From JANLQX01 sp031368095 (lineage in GTDB: Bacteria > Actinomycetota > Acidimicrobiia > Acidimicrobiales > JANYDT01), in NCBI GenBank assembly GCA_031368095.1, contig JANLQX010000209.1, positions 1 through 10,700 of the forward strand: 10,700 nt of DNA, read 5' to 3'. Made by a program: the position numbers and the translations under genes. Below, in pieces: positions 1 to 4,919 of this stretch; within the stretch, counting starts at the first letter, position 1, and every line of letters starts with the position of its first letter. Below the pieces are notes generated by a model. The model searched no databases. It was given only the letters and a program-made list of their open reading frames with translations, and had not been told where the DNA came from.

Positions 1-270
1 CCGGGTGTCGCCGATGCCCCAGTCGTTGTTGCTCGAACCGACGTAGGGATCAAAGGCCTTGCCGTACAGGTCGGCAATCGCCTGTTTCTTGGCCGGATCG
101 TCGATCACCATGAAATGCCAGCTCTGACGGTTCGATCCGCTCGGGGCCTGGAACGCCAGATCGATACATTCCTCGACGAGCTCGCGAGGGACGGGTCGGT
201 CGAAGTCGAGGCGTTTGCGCACCGCCCGTGTAGTCGAGAGCAGTTCGTCGGGCGTCAGCGGCAGATTCAT
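1..270 (-). CDS. Nitroreductase family protein, N-terminal part (runs off the left edge)
   Basis: The reading frame is open from an ATG at 270-268 to the window edge, giving 90 codons. Nitroreductase-family enzymes are FMN-dependent NAD(P)H oxidoreductases, usually about 200-230 residues, so roughly the first 40% is present. The N-terminus has the family pattern: a TTRAVRKR stretch at residues 13-20, where Arg side chains normally bind the FMN phosphate, then DRPVPRELVEECIDLA (24-39) and the PSGSNRQSW motif (43-51), which forms part of the flavin pocket. The next segment (HFMVIDDPAKK) fits the first core strand. The physiological substrate cannot be told from this fragment. No good Shine-Dalgarno sequence precedes the ATG, but no other in-frame start with normal codon use lies just upstream. 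A terminator at 307-343 separates it from nfuA, so it probably has its own promoter in the short gap at 271-306, where I see no convincing -35/-10 pair. Confidence 0.85.
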   Translation of the reverse strand, partial: MNLPLTPDELLSTTRAVRKRLDFDRPVPRELVEECIDLAFQAPSGSNRQSWHFMVIDDPAKKQAIADLYGKAFDPYVGSSNNDWGIGDTR

Positions 271-306
271 GGGCAGCCAGTGTGGCCGCAAACGGGGCGG
301 GAATAG

Positions 307-343
307 AAAAGTCCCGCTCGTGACGGAATCGAGCGGGACTTTT
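307..343 (-). terminator. Perfect intrinsic terminator downstream of nfuA, bidirectional in form
   Basis: AAAAGTCCCGCTCG (307-320) and CGAGCGGGACTTTT (330-343) are exact reverse complements around a 9-base loop. The stem is GC-rich and flanked by A4 on one side and T4 on the other, so either strand reads as a Rho-independent terminator. On the minus strand it lies about 100 bases after the nfuA stop codon and about 37 bases before the nitroreductase start, so it most likely ends nfuA transcription. Confidence 0.85.
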
Positions 344-350
344 CGGTGAA

Positions 351-421
351 CCAACGGCGACGGATTCCGTTGGTTCGATAGTTCCAACGTGCCCGCCACC
401 ACGAGAGTCGCGAGCCGTTGG
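351..421. repeat. Alternating CCAACGG inverted repeats
   Basis: A 7-base word occurs four times in alternating orientation: CCAACGG at 351-357, CCGTTGG at 367-373, CCAACG at 384-389 (one base short) and CCGTTGG at 415-421. The first pair can form a hairpin with a 9-base loop. The second copy could instead pair with the third, giving mutually exclusive structures. The stretch lies in the gap after nfuA. It may be extra 3'-UTR structure, a set of protein-binding sites or the remains of a small palindromic element; function unknown. Confidence 0.6.
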
Positions 422-437
422 TGTGACCCTCGTCACA
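422..437. promoter_or_regulatory. Candidate CRP/FNR-family palindrome TGTGA-N6-TCACA
   Basis: The 16-base sequence TGTGACCCTCGTCACA is a perfect 6-4-6 palindrome. It matches the generic CRP-family operator TGTGA-N6-TCACA, which in Actinobacteria is recognised by Crp/GlxR-type regulators. It starts 4 bases beyond the nfuA stop codon and lies about 150 bases upstream of the nitroreductase start, with a terminator in between. That is an awkward position for a promoter operator, so it could instead be a small RNA hairpin at the end of nfuA. The match to consensus is seen in the sequence; binding is inference. Confidence 0.35.
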
Positions 438-440
438 TAA

Positions 441-1079
441 TCAGTTGTAGAAGGGATTGTCTCCCGATGCGTGATCGGTGACGTCGACGACCTCGGTGAT
501 CTCGGGGCATTCGGTCTTGATGGCGACTTCGATGCCCTGGCGCAGGGTGGCCTTGGACATGGCGCATCCCTGGCATCCGCCGCCCATCGTCAGGTAGACG
601 GTCGCACCCTCGACGCCGACGAGCGTGGCAAATCCGCCGTGGCTGGCGATCGACGGATTCACCTGGGTCTCGATCACGTGCAGCACACGTGCGGCCACTG
701 GGCCCTCCAGCGCGGTGGCGTCAAACACCGGCATCGGCTTGGGTTCCGGCTTGGACGGCTCGTTCGGGTTGAGCAGCACCATGCCCGATCCATCGGTGGC
801 GAGGTCGAGGGTGGCGCCCCGAAGTCGCTCGATGGAGGAGGCCGGGACGACCAACGAAAGCCCTCCGCCCACGTCTTCGATGTGATCGTTGGCGACGGCT
901 TCGCCGACCGGTTGGAAGTACATGTCGTAGGCCCACCGCGGTCCGGTGGTGGCGCCGATCTCTAGCCAAAGGCCGAGGGTTTCGGCGTCGAGCTCGGCAT
1001 TGCGGGCGTCGAGCACCGTGGCCCGGGCCCCGTCGGTCACCGAGACGACGACCAGCGAAGTTGAAAGCGTGTCACTCAT
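441..1079 (-). CDS. nfuA: NfuA-like Fe-S cluster carrier (degenerate A-type domain plus NifU domain)
   Basis: Predicted 212 residues, close to the usual ~190 of NfuA. Residues about 9-107 look like a HesB/IscA (A-type) domain (VSVTDGAR..., VGGGLSLVVPASSIERL, GSGMVLLNPNEP) without the cluster-ligating cysteines, as in E. coli NfuA. A Pro/Lys-rich hinge (108-118) leads to a C-terminal NifU domain with the signature GGGCQGCAMSKATLRQGIE; C169 and C172 form the CxxC that holds a [4Fe-4S] cluster between two subunits. Such proteins pass clusters to apo-enzymes in the cytoplasm. An ATG two codons upstream (1085-1083) is possible, but the AGG at about 1091-1089 is better spaced for the 1079 start. 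Longer reading through xseA on the opposite strand is not credible. It is divergent from xseA. An Fe-S molybdo-enzyme is encoded nearby, but a specific client relation is only inference. Confidence 0.88.
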   Translation of the reverse strand: MSDTLSTSLVVVSVTDGARATVLDARNAELDAETLGLWLEIGATTGPRWAYDMYFQPVGEAVANDHIEDVGGGLSLVVPASSIERLRGATLDLATDGSGMVLLNPNEPSKPEPKPMPVFDATALEGPVAARVLHVIETQVNPSIASHGGFATLVGVEGATVYLTMGGGCQGCAMSKATLRQGIEVAIKTECPEITEVVDVTDHASGDNPFYN

Positions 1080-1184
1080 GTTCATAAGCCTACGGCGCAT
1101 CGGCGCGGAAACGAACCTGTTCGAGTCCGTATGACTTCCATCTGTCGCCGTTCTGTCACACCGACGGACGAGACTTGTCCTCCC
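1080..1184. promoter_or_regulatory. Divergent promoter region between nfuA and xseA
   Basis: The roughly 105 bases between the two divergent starts must hold promoters for both genes. On the plus strand GGAAAC (1107-1112) and TATGAC (1130-1135) are 17 bases apart and would give a start point near 1141, consistent with the downstream xseA start at 1185. On the minus strand TTCGTT (1115-1110) and TAGGCT (1092-1087) are also 17 apart, which would give an almost leaderless nfuA message. Both matches are weak; spacing is the main support. Confidence 0.25.
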
Positions 1185-2540
1185 ATGGGTTTTCCACGCG
1201 CCGAGCTTCCGTTTGACGAGGTGCCAACCGGCACTCGATCGACCGACGACGCCGCCGCCGTTCGCGTCGTCACGTTGACGCGTCTCTACGCCGAAATCGG
1301 ACGCGCCGTCGCCGCCCCCGGTCGGGTGCAGGTCGAAGGAGACGTCCACGATCGGCGCGTCACCCAGCAGGGGGCGATCTGGTTCACGTTGCGTGATCGT
1401 GCCGTCGACCTTCCGGTCCTGATCTCGGGGGGACGCGCCCGGCGCAGTCGGATCGTCGACGGAGAGCGCGTGAGTGTGGTCGGCCGAGTCACCCTCCAGC
1501 AGCGCAAGTTGCAACTGCGGATGGAAGCTGAGGAGGTCACCCCCGTTGGCGAAGGTGCCGTGGCGGCCCTAATTGCGCAGGTTCGCGCCCGACTTGGTGC
1601 AGAGGGATTTCTTGATCGTCCGAGACGTCCGATTCCGATGCTGCCGTCGGGCATTGGCGTGGTGTGTGGCACCGATGCTGCGGTGCGTCGTGACATCGAG
1701 TCGGTGGTCGCCGCACGGTTCCCTGGGTTCCCCGTTCGGTTCGTGGAAACGTCGGTGCAGGGAGCAGGCGCAGCCGATGCCGTTCGACGGGCAATCGACG
1801 ATCTGGTGGCCGACAGCGGTGTCGATGTCATCATCTTGGCGCGCGGCGGCGGAAGCGCGGTCGACCTCCTGCCCTTCTCCGATGAGGACCTGTGTCGGGC
1901 GGTGGCGATGTGCACGAAGGCGGTGGTGTCGGCCATTGGGCACGACGGTGATCGACCAGTGTGTGACGAGGTCGCCGACCTCCGGTGCGGCACGCCGTCG
2001 ATCGCTGCGCAAATGGTCATTCCCGAAGTAACCGTCCTTCGCGACCTGCTGGATCGCGCCCGACGCGACGTGGAGCGATCAGCGCAAAGACATCTCGCCG
2101 CCGGGCAACGGGAGCTCGAGATAGTCCGGTGGGACAGCGCGCTCGACCGTCGATGCGCGTCCCTACGACGCTCGCTGGCCGAGATCCGCTGGTCCAACGC
2201 GCTTGATCTCCGCGTGGATCGCGAACGCGTCTCACTCTCGGCCATCGCGTGGTCGCTGGTGGCACCGGCGCGCTGCGTTGTGGCCCGTCGCCAACTCGGC
2301 GCCATCGATCCCGCCGGACCGTTGCGTCGGCGAGTTGATGCGGGCACGGTGCAACTTGCCCTGCTCGGTGCTCGCACCCATGCCCTGTCGCCGGCTCGAG
2401 TGCTGGAGCGTGGCTATGCCGTGGTGCGCTCGGTCGATGGCCGCGTGCTCCGGCGGGCGCAAGACACCAGTCCGGGCGAAGAGCTCACCATCACCTTGGC
2501 CACTGGCCAGATCCAAGTAGAGGTTCATCATGTCGGATAA
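1185..2540 (+). CDS. xseA: Exodeoxyribonuclease VII large subunit
   Basis: With XseB it forms exonuclease VII, which degrades single-stranded DNA to oligonucleotides in repair. From the ATG at 1185 the product has 451 residues, a normal size. Residues about 27-115 form the N-terminal OB-fold (RVQVEGDV..., AIWFTLRD..., VVGRVTLQQRKLQLRMEAEEV). The catalytic core follows with GTDAAVRRD (162-170), ARGGGSAVDLLPFSDE (from 219), SAIGHDGDRP (from 249) and GTPSIAAQMVIPE. Next comes an Arg-rich helical region expected to bind XseB subunits, and a C-terminal LERGYAVVR segment (from 407). GHDGDRP departs from the more usual GHETD-type core motif. An in-frame ATG at 1131 adds 18 residues, but those codons (TCT, ACA, ACT, TGT, CCT) are unlike the gene body and have no ribosome site, so I prefer 1185. 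The stop overlaps xseB by 11 bases. Confidence 0.92.
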   Translation: MGFPRAELPFDEVPTGTRSTDDAAAVRVVTLTRLYAEIGRAVAAPGRVQVEGDVHDRRVTQQGAIWFTLRDRAVDLPVLISGGRARRSRIVDGERVSVVGRVTLQQRKLQLRMEAEEVTPVGEGAVAALIAQVRARLGAEGFLDRPRRPIPMLPSGIGVVCGTDAAVRRDIESVVAARFPGFPVRFVETSVQGAGAADAVRRAIDDLVADSGVDVIILARGGGSAVDLLPFSDEDLCRAVAMCTKAVVSAIGHDGDRPVCDEVADLRCGTPSIAAQMVIPEVTVLRDLLDRARRDVERSAQRHLAAGQRELEIVRWDSALDRRCASLRRSLAEIRWSNALDLRVDRERVSLSAIAWSLVAPARCVVARRQLGAIDPAGPLRRRVDAGTVQLALLGARTHALSPARVLERGYAVVRSVDGRVLRRAQDTSPGEELTITLATGQIQVEVHHVG

Positions 2541-2781
2541 GGATTCAGCTGTGCCTTCGGGTCCGCCCTCGGGGGCCAAGCCTCGGACGGTTGAGGCGAT
2601 GACCTTCGAAGAGTTGGTCGAAGAACTCACCGAAGTCACTGCGCAGATGGACGATGGGGCCATCGGCATCGAGCGGGCCGCCGACTTGTACGACCGGGCC
2701 AGCGCGCTCCACGCCGCGGCATCAGCACGGCTCCTCGGGGTCGAAGCACGTCTCGAACAGTTACGCGGCGGGCGCCTATGA
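2530..2781 (+). CDS. xseB: Exodeoxyribonuclease VII small subunit
   Basis: 83 residues, the normal size for XseB, which packs as helical hairpins on the C-terminal helices of XseA. After a disordered Ser/Pro/Lys start, residues 24-79 match the family: MTFEELVEELTEVTAQMDDG, then the helix with ERAADLYDRASALHAAASARL and a final EARLEQL. The ATG lies inside the end of xseA (11-base overlap) behind an AGAGG ribosome site 6 bases upstream, so its translation is probably coupled to xseA, as expected for a complex with several small subunits per large one. Its stop overlaps the dacB start in an ATGA. Confidence 0.93.
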   Translation: MSDKDSAVPSGPPSGAKPRTVEAMTFEELVEELTEVTAQMDDGAIGIERAADLYDRASALHAAASARLLGVEARLEQLRGGRL

Positions 2782-4295
2782 GTAGGCGTGGACTGGTCGC
2801 GATAGCGGCGGCCGTGGCGATCCTCTCCACTGTTGGCGCGACCTCGTCCTCGCTCGCTTCTCCACACGCGCAAGTGGGCGTCGGCGGCCCGCCGATCACC
2901 AGCGTCGACGGCACCGCGCCTGCCGACGGCACCGCGACCACGACCGCATTTGCCACCGGCCCCGTCCCGGCGGCGGGGTCGGTCACCACGACGGTGCTGG
3001 TGTCGGCCGGCCCGACCACCGTTCCGGCGGTTCCCGCCGCCACGACCACGATGATCGAAGCCACGACAGTTCCGGCAATCGTTCCCACCAACCTCGTCCT
3101 GACCACACTCACTCCCACCACCCTCATTCCCAAGGGCACCACTCGTGCCCCGGCGACATCATCGGCTGAACTTCGCGTTCGCGTTGACGCCGCGCTCGCC
3201 AAGTCGAGCGCGGCCAGCCTCGGAGTCCTCGTCATCATCGACGGTGGTGCGTCGCTCTATGAGCGCAACCCCGACGTCGGCCTCGTTCCAGCCTCCACGC
3301 AAAAGATCTATGTGGCCGGGGCCGCCCTTGATCTGCTCGGTGCCGATGCCCGCTACCGCACCGAGGTGCTCACCAACGGATCGATCGGCGGTTCGGTGCT
3401 TCGCGGTGATTTGATCGTGCGCCCCTCTGGTGACCCGTCGTTCGGATCGTCACAACTCGGGGCGCTGGCGATATCGGTGCGAGCGGCGGGGATCACGTCG
3501 GTCACCGGGTCGCTTGTGCTCGACGACGGTCACTACGACCGCACCGTTCGAGTGGCTTCGTGGAAGGCGAAGTTTTCACCGGGCGAGTCCGGTTGGCTCA
3601 GCGCCTTTGCCGTCGATGGCAACCATCGCATCGATGCGGCCACGGTTGCCGACCCCGGTCTCGCCAACCTGGCGCGATTTCGTCTCGCGCTCGTCGCCAA
3701 GGGCGTCGTTGTCATCGGACCCGATGTGAGGGGCGCGGCGGGCGCAGCAGCGGTCGGCGTGGCGTCGGTGACCTCGGCGCCCGTGGCCGACCTGGTGGCG
3801 AGCTTCGTGAAGCGATCAGACAACACCTACGCCGAGCTCATGACGAAGGAGCTGGGCGCCAGAACGGGCACCGGATCCACCGTCGATGGGGTGCGGGCCA
3901 TCGGTTCGTACTTCGATCGGCTGGCCGTGACCCGGCCGCAGGTTCAAGAAGACGGCTCGGGGTTGTCGTCCAACAATCGCTCGTCGGCGCGGGTGCAGGT
4001 TCGGTTCTTGCAACGGGCCCTCGCCGGGCCGAACGGTTCAACGCTGCGACGATCCTTCGCCATCAGTTGTGTCGACGGCACTCTGAAGTCACGCACGTGC
4101 GGAACGCAGGCGGCGGGAAAGGTATTCGCCAAGTCGGGGTCGATCGACAACGTGGTGGCGCTGACCGGTGTCACCGCCACCGATTCGGGCCGGCCGGTCA
4201 CGTTCTCGTTTCTCCTCAATGGCGTTCGATCGGCCCGACTCGGCCGAGCCGCCATCGATGAAGCATTGGCGGAGATCGTGGCCAGCCGGGTCTAG
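2778..4295 (+). CDS. dacB: Secreted D-alanyl-D-alanine carboxypeptidase, PBP4 / peptidase S13 family
   Basis: 505 residues. The N-terminus (MSRRGLVAIAAAVAILSTVGA, split as basic n-region plus hydrophobic core) is a signal peptide or membrane anchor. Residues about 30-128 are a low-complexity Thr/Pro/Val/Ala-rich linker, likely spanning the wall. The catalytic domain follows. S173 in PASTQK (171-176) is the acyl-serine of SxxK with K176; the SxN motif is S347-D348-N349 in KRSDNTYAELM; the KTG-type box is KSG at 452-454. RPSGDPSF (215-222) and EDGSGLSSNN (391-400) are further typical PBP4 segments. The enzyme trims the terminal D-Ala of peptidoglycan stem peptides and may cleave cross-links. 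C431 and C441 could form a disulfide outside the cell. It overlaps xseB by four bases (ATGA), placing a wall enzyme in the exonuclease VII operon; in many Actinobacteria dacB is instead followed by tilS and hpt, which are absent here. Confidence 0.92.
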   Translation: MSRRGLVAIAAAVAILSTVGATSSSLASPHAQVGVGGPPITSVDGTAPADGTATTTAFATGPVPAAGSVTTTVLVSAGPTTVPAVPAATTTMIEATTVPAIVPTNLVLTTLTPTTLIPKGTTRAPATSSAELRVRVDAALAKSSAASLGVLVIIDGGASLYERNPDVGLVPASTQKIYVAGAALDLLGADARYRTEVLTNGSIGGSVLRGDLIVRPSGDPSFGSSQLGALAISVRAAGITSVTGSLVLDDGHYDRTVRVASWKAKFSPGESGWLSAFAVDGNHRIDAATVADPGLANLARFRLALVAKGVVVIGPDVRGAAGAAAVGVASVTSAPVADLVASFVKRSDNTYAELMTKELGARTGTGSTVDGVRAIGSYFDRLAVTRPQVQEDGSGLSSNNRSSARVQVRFLQRALAGPNGSTLRRSFAISCVDGTLKSRTCGTQAAGKVFAKSGSIDNVVALTGVTATDSGRPVTFSFLLNGVRSARLGRAAIDEALAEIVASRV

Positions 4296-4864
4296 CGGTT
4301 TCGACCGTGATACTCACGGTTCGGCATTTGACCGGTGGCCATAGCTAGGCGGTTGGTGAAGTTGTACATCGCGGCGATTTCGGCGCAGTCCCATGCCTCC
4401 TCAAGCGTGAGGCCGAGTGACATCAGGTGACCCACGTCGTCGCGTGTTGTTTCTGTCGGACGCAGGGTGAGCTTCTCGGCGTACTCGCAGATTGCTGAGC
4501 GGCGTTCGTCGAGGCCCGCCCGACGCCAGTCGAGGGTGATGCGGTCGGCCAGGACCGGGTCGCCGAGTGCTTCGCGCAGCGCCTGCCCGTGGGCGACGAG
4601 GCAGTACAGGCAACCATTGGCCATCGAAACCACTACGGCAATCATTTCTCGGTCAGCGGAGCTCAGATTTTCCGACGGAACGTGAAGCTGCTTGAAGTGC
4701 GAGAACCACGCCCGAAAGTGGTCGACCCGGTACGAGAACGCCTGGAACACATTGGGTACGAATCCGAGCACGGACTCGGCCTTGGCGAACAGCTTGGCCA
4801 CGTCGTCGGGAAGCTCCTCCCGCTCGGGAACGGGGAACCACGAGATTTCGGTATCGGCATGCAT
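4292..4864 (-). CDS. AhpD-family peroxidase-related protein (carboxymuconolactone decarboxylase fold)
   Basis: 190 residues, the usual size of the peroxidase-related branch of the AhpD/CMD superfamily. The core motif is NGCLYCLVAHG: C85, C88 and H92 give the C-x2-C-x3-H arrangement used by AhpD for thiol-dependent peroxide reduction. Upstream, VPNVFQAFSYRVDHFRAWFSHFKQL (split across residues 36-60) and LSSADREMIAVVVSMAN (68-83) are typical of this branch. C-terminal helices carry LGLTLEEAWDCAEIAAMYNFTNRLA. Expected role: a cytoplasmic thiol antioxidant; substrate and reductant partner are unknown. Its stop and that of dacB use opposite strands of the same CTAG. The start at 4864 is the first ATG; its ribosome site is weak (CCAGGC). 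It is divergent from the molybdo-enzyme with a 55-base gap, so the promoters must overlap and co-regulation is possible. Confidence 0.87.
   Translation of the reverse strand: MHADTEISWFPVPEREELPDDVAKLFAKAESVLGFVPNVFQAFSYRVDHFRAWFSHFKQLHVPSENLSSADREMIAVVVSMANGCLYCLVAHGQALREALGDPVLADRITLDWRRAGLDERRSAICEYAEKLTLRPTETTRDDVGHLMSLGLTLEEAWDCAEIAAMYNFTNRLAMATGQMPNREYHGRNR
4304..4320 (+). terminator. Possible dacB 3' hairpin inside the end of the convergent gene
   Basis: ACCGTGA (4304-4310) and TCACGGT (4314-4320) are exact reverse complements with a 3-base loop, beginning 9 bases after the dacB stop. No T-run follows, and the bases also encode the C-terminus of the convergent AhpD-like protein. It may help end or protect the dacB transcript, but it could be chance. 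Confidence 0.25.
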
Positions 4865-4900
4865 GCCTGGTCACCGTACCGGGTTCGACGCGCGTCTCGT

Positions 4901-4907
4901 GAGGAGG
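4901..4907 (+). promoter_or_regulatory. Strong Shine-Dalgarno before the molybdo-enzyme, ambiguous start
   Basis: GAGGAGG lies 5 bases before an ATG at 4913 and 12 bases before the ATG at 4920. The better-spaced 4913 ATG opens a different frame that ends at 5011 after 32 codons. The 4920 ATG begins the long oxidoreductase frame. An in-frame GTG at 4899 overlaps the ribosome site and is unlikely as a start. Confidence 0.5.
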
Positions 4908-4919
4908 CAACGATGGACC

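Noticed and set aside
50..436. 128-codon minus-strand open frame covering the nitroreductase and the gap beside it
   Set aside because: Out of frame with the clear nitroreductase sequence starting at 270; its N-terminal half runs through hairpins and a terminator and its product resembles no family.
1080..1514. N-terminal extension of the NfuA frame back to 1514
   Set aside because: It runs antisense through the xseA OB-fold region; the NfuA fold is complete from 1079.
1286..2377. Long minus-strand open frame inside xseA
   Set aside because: Ser/Arg/Thr-rich translation typical of antisense frames in GC-rich DNA, lying opposite an unmistakable xseA.
4692..4919. 76-residue upstream extension of the molybdo-enzyme
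   Set aside because: It lies antisense within the conserved AhpD-like coding sequence, with low-complexity composition; GAGGAGG and ATG 4920 mark the start.
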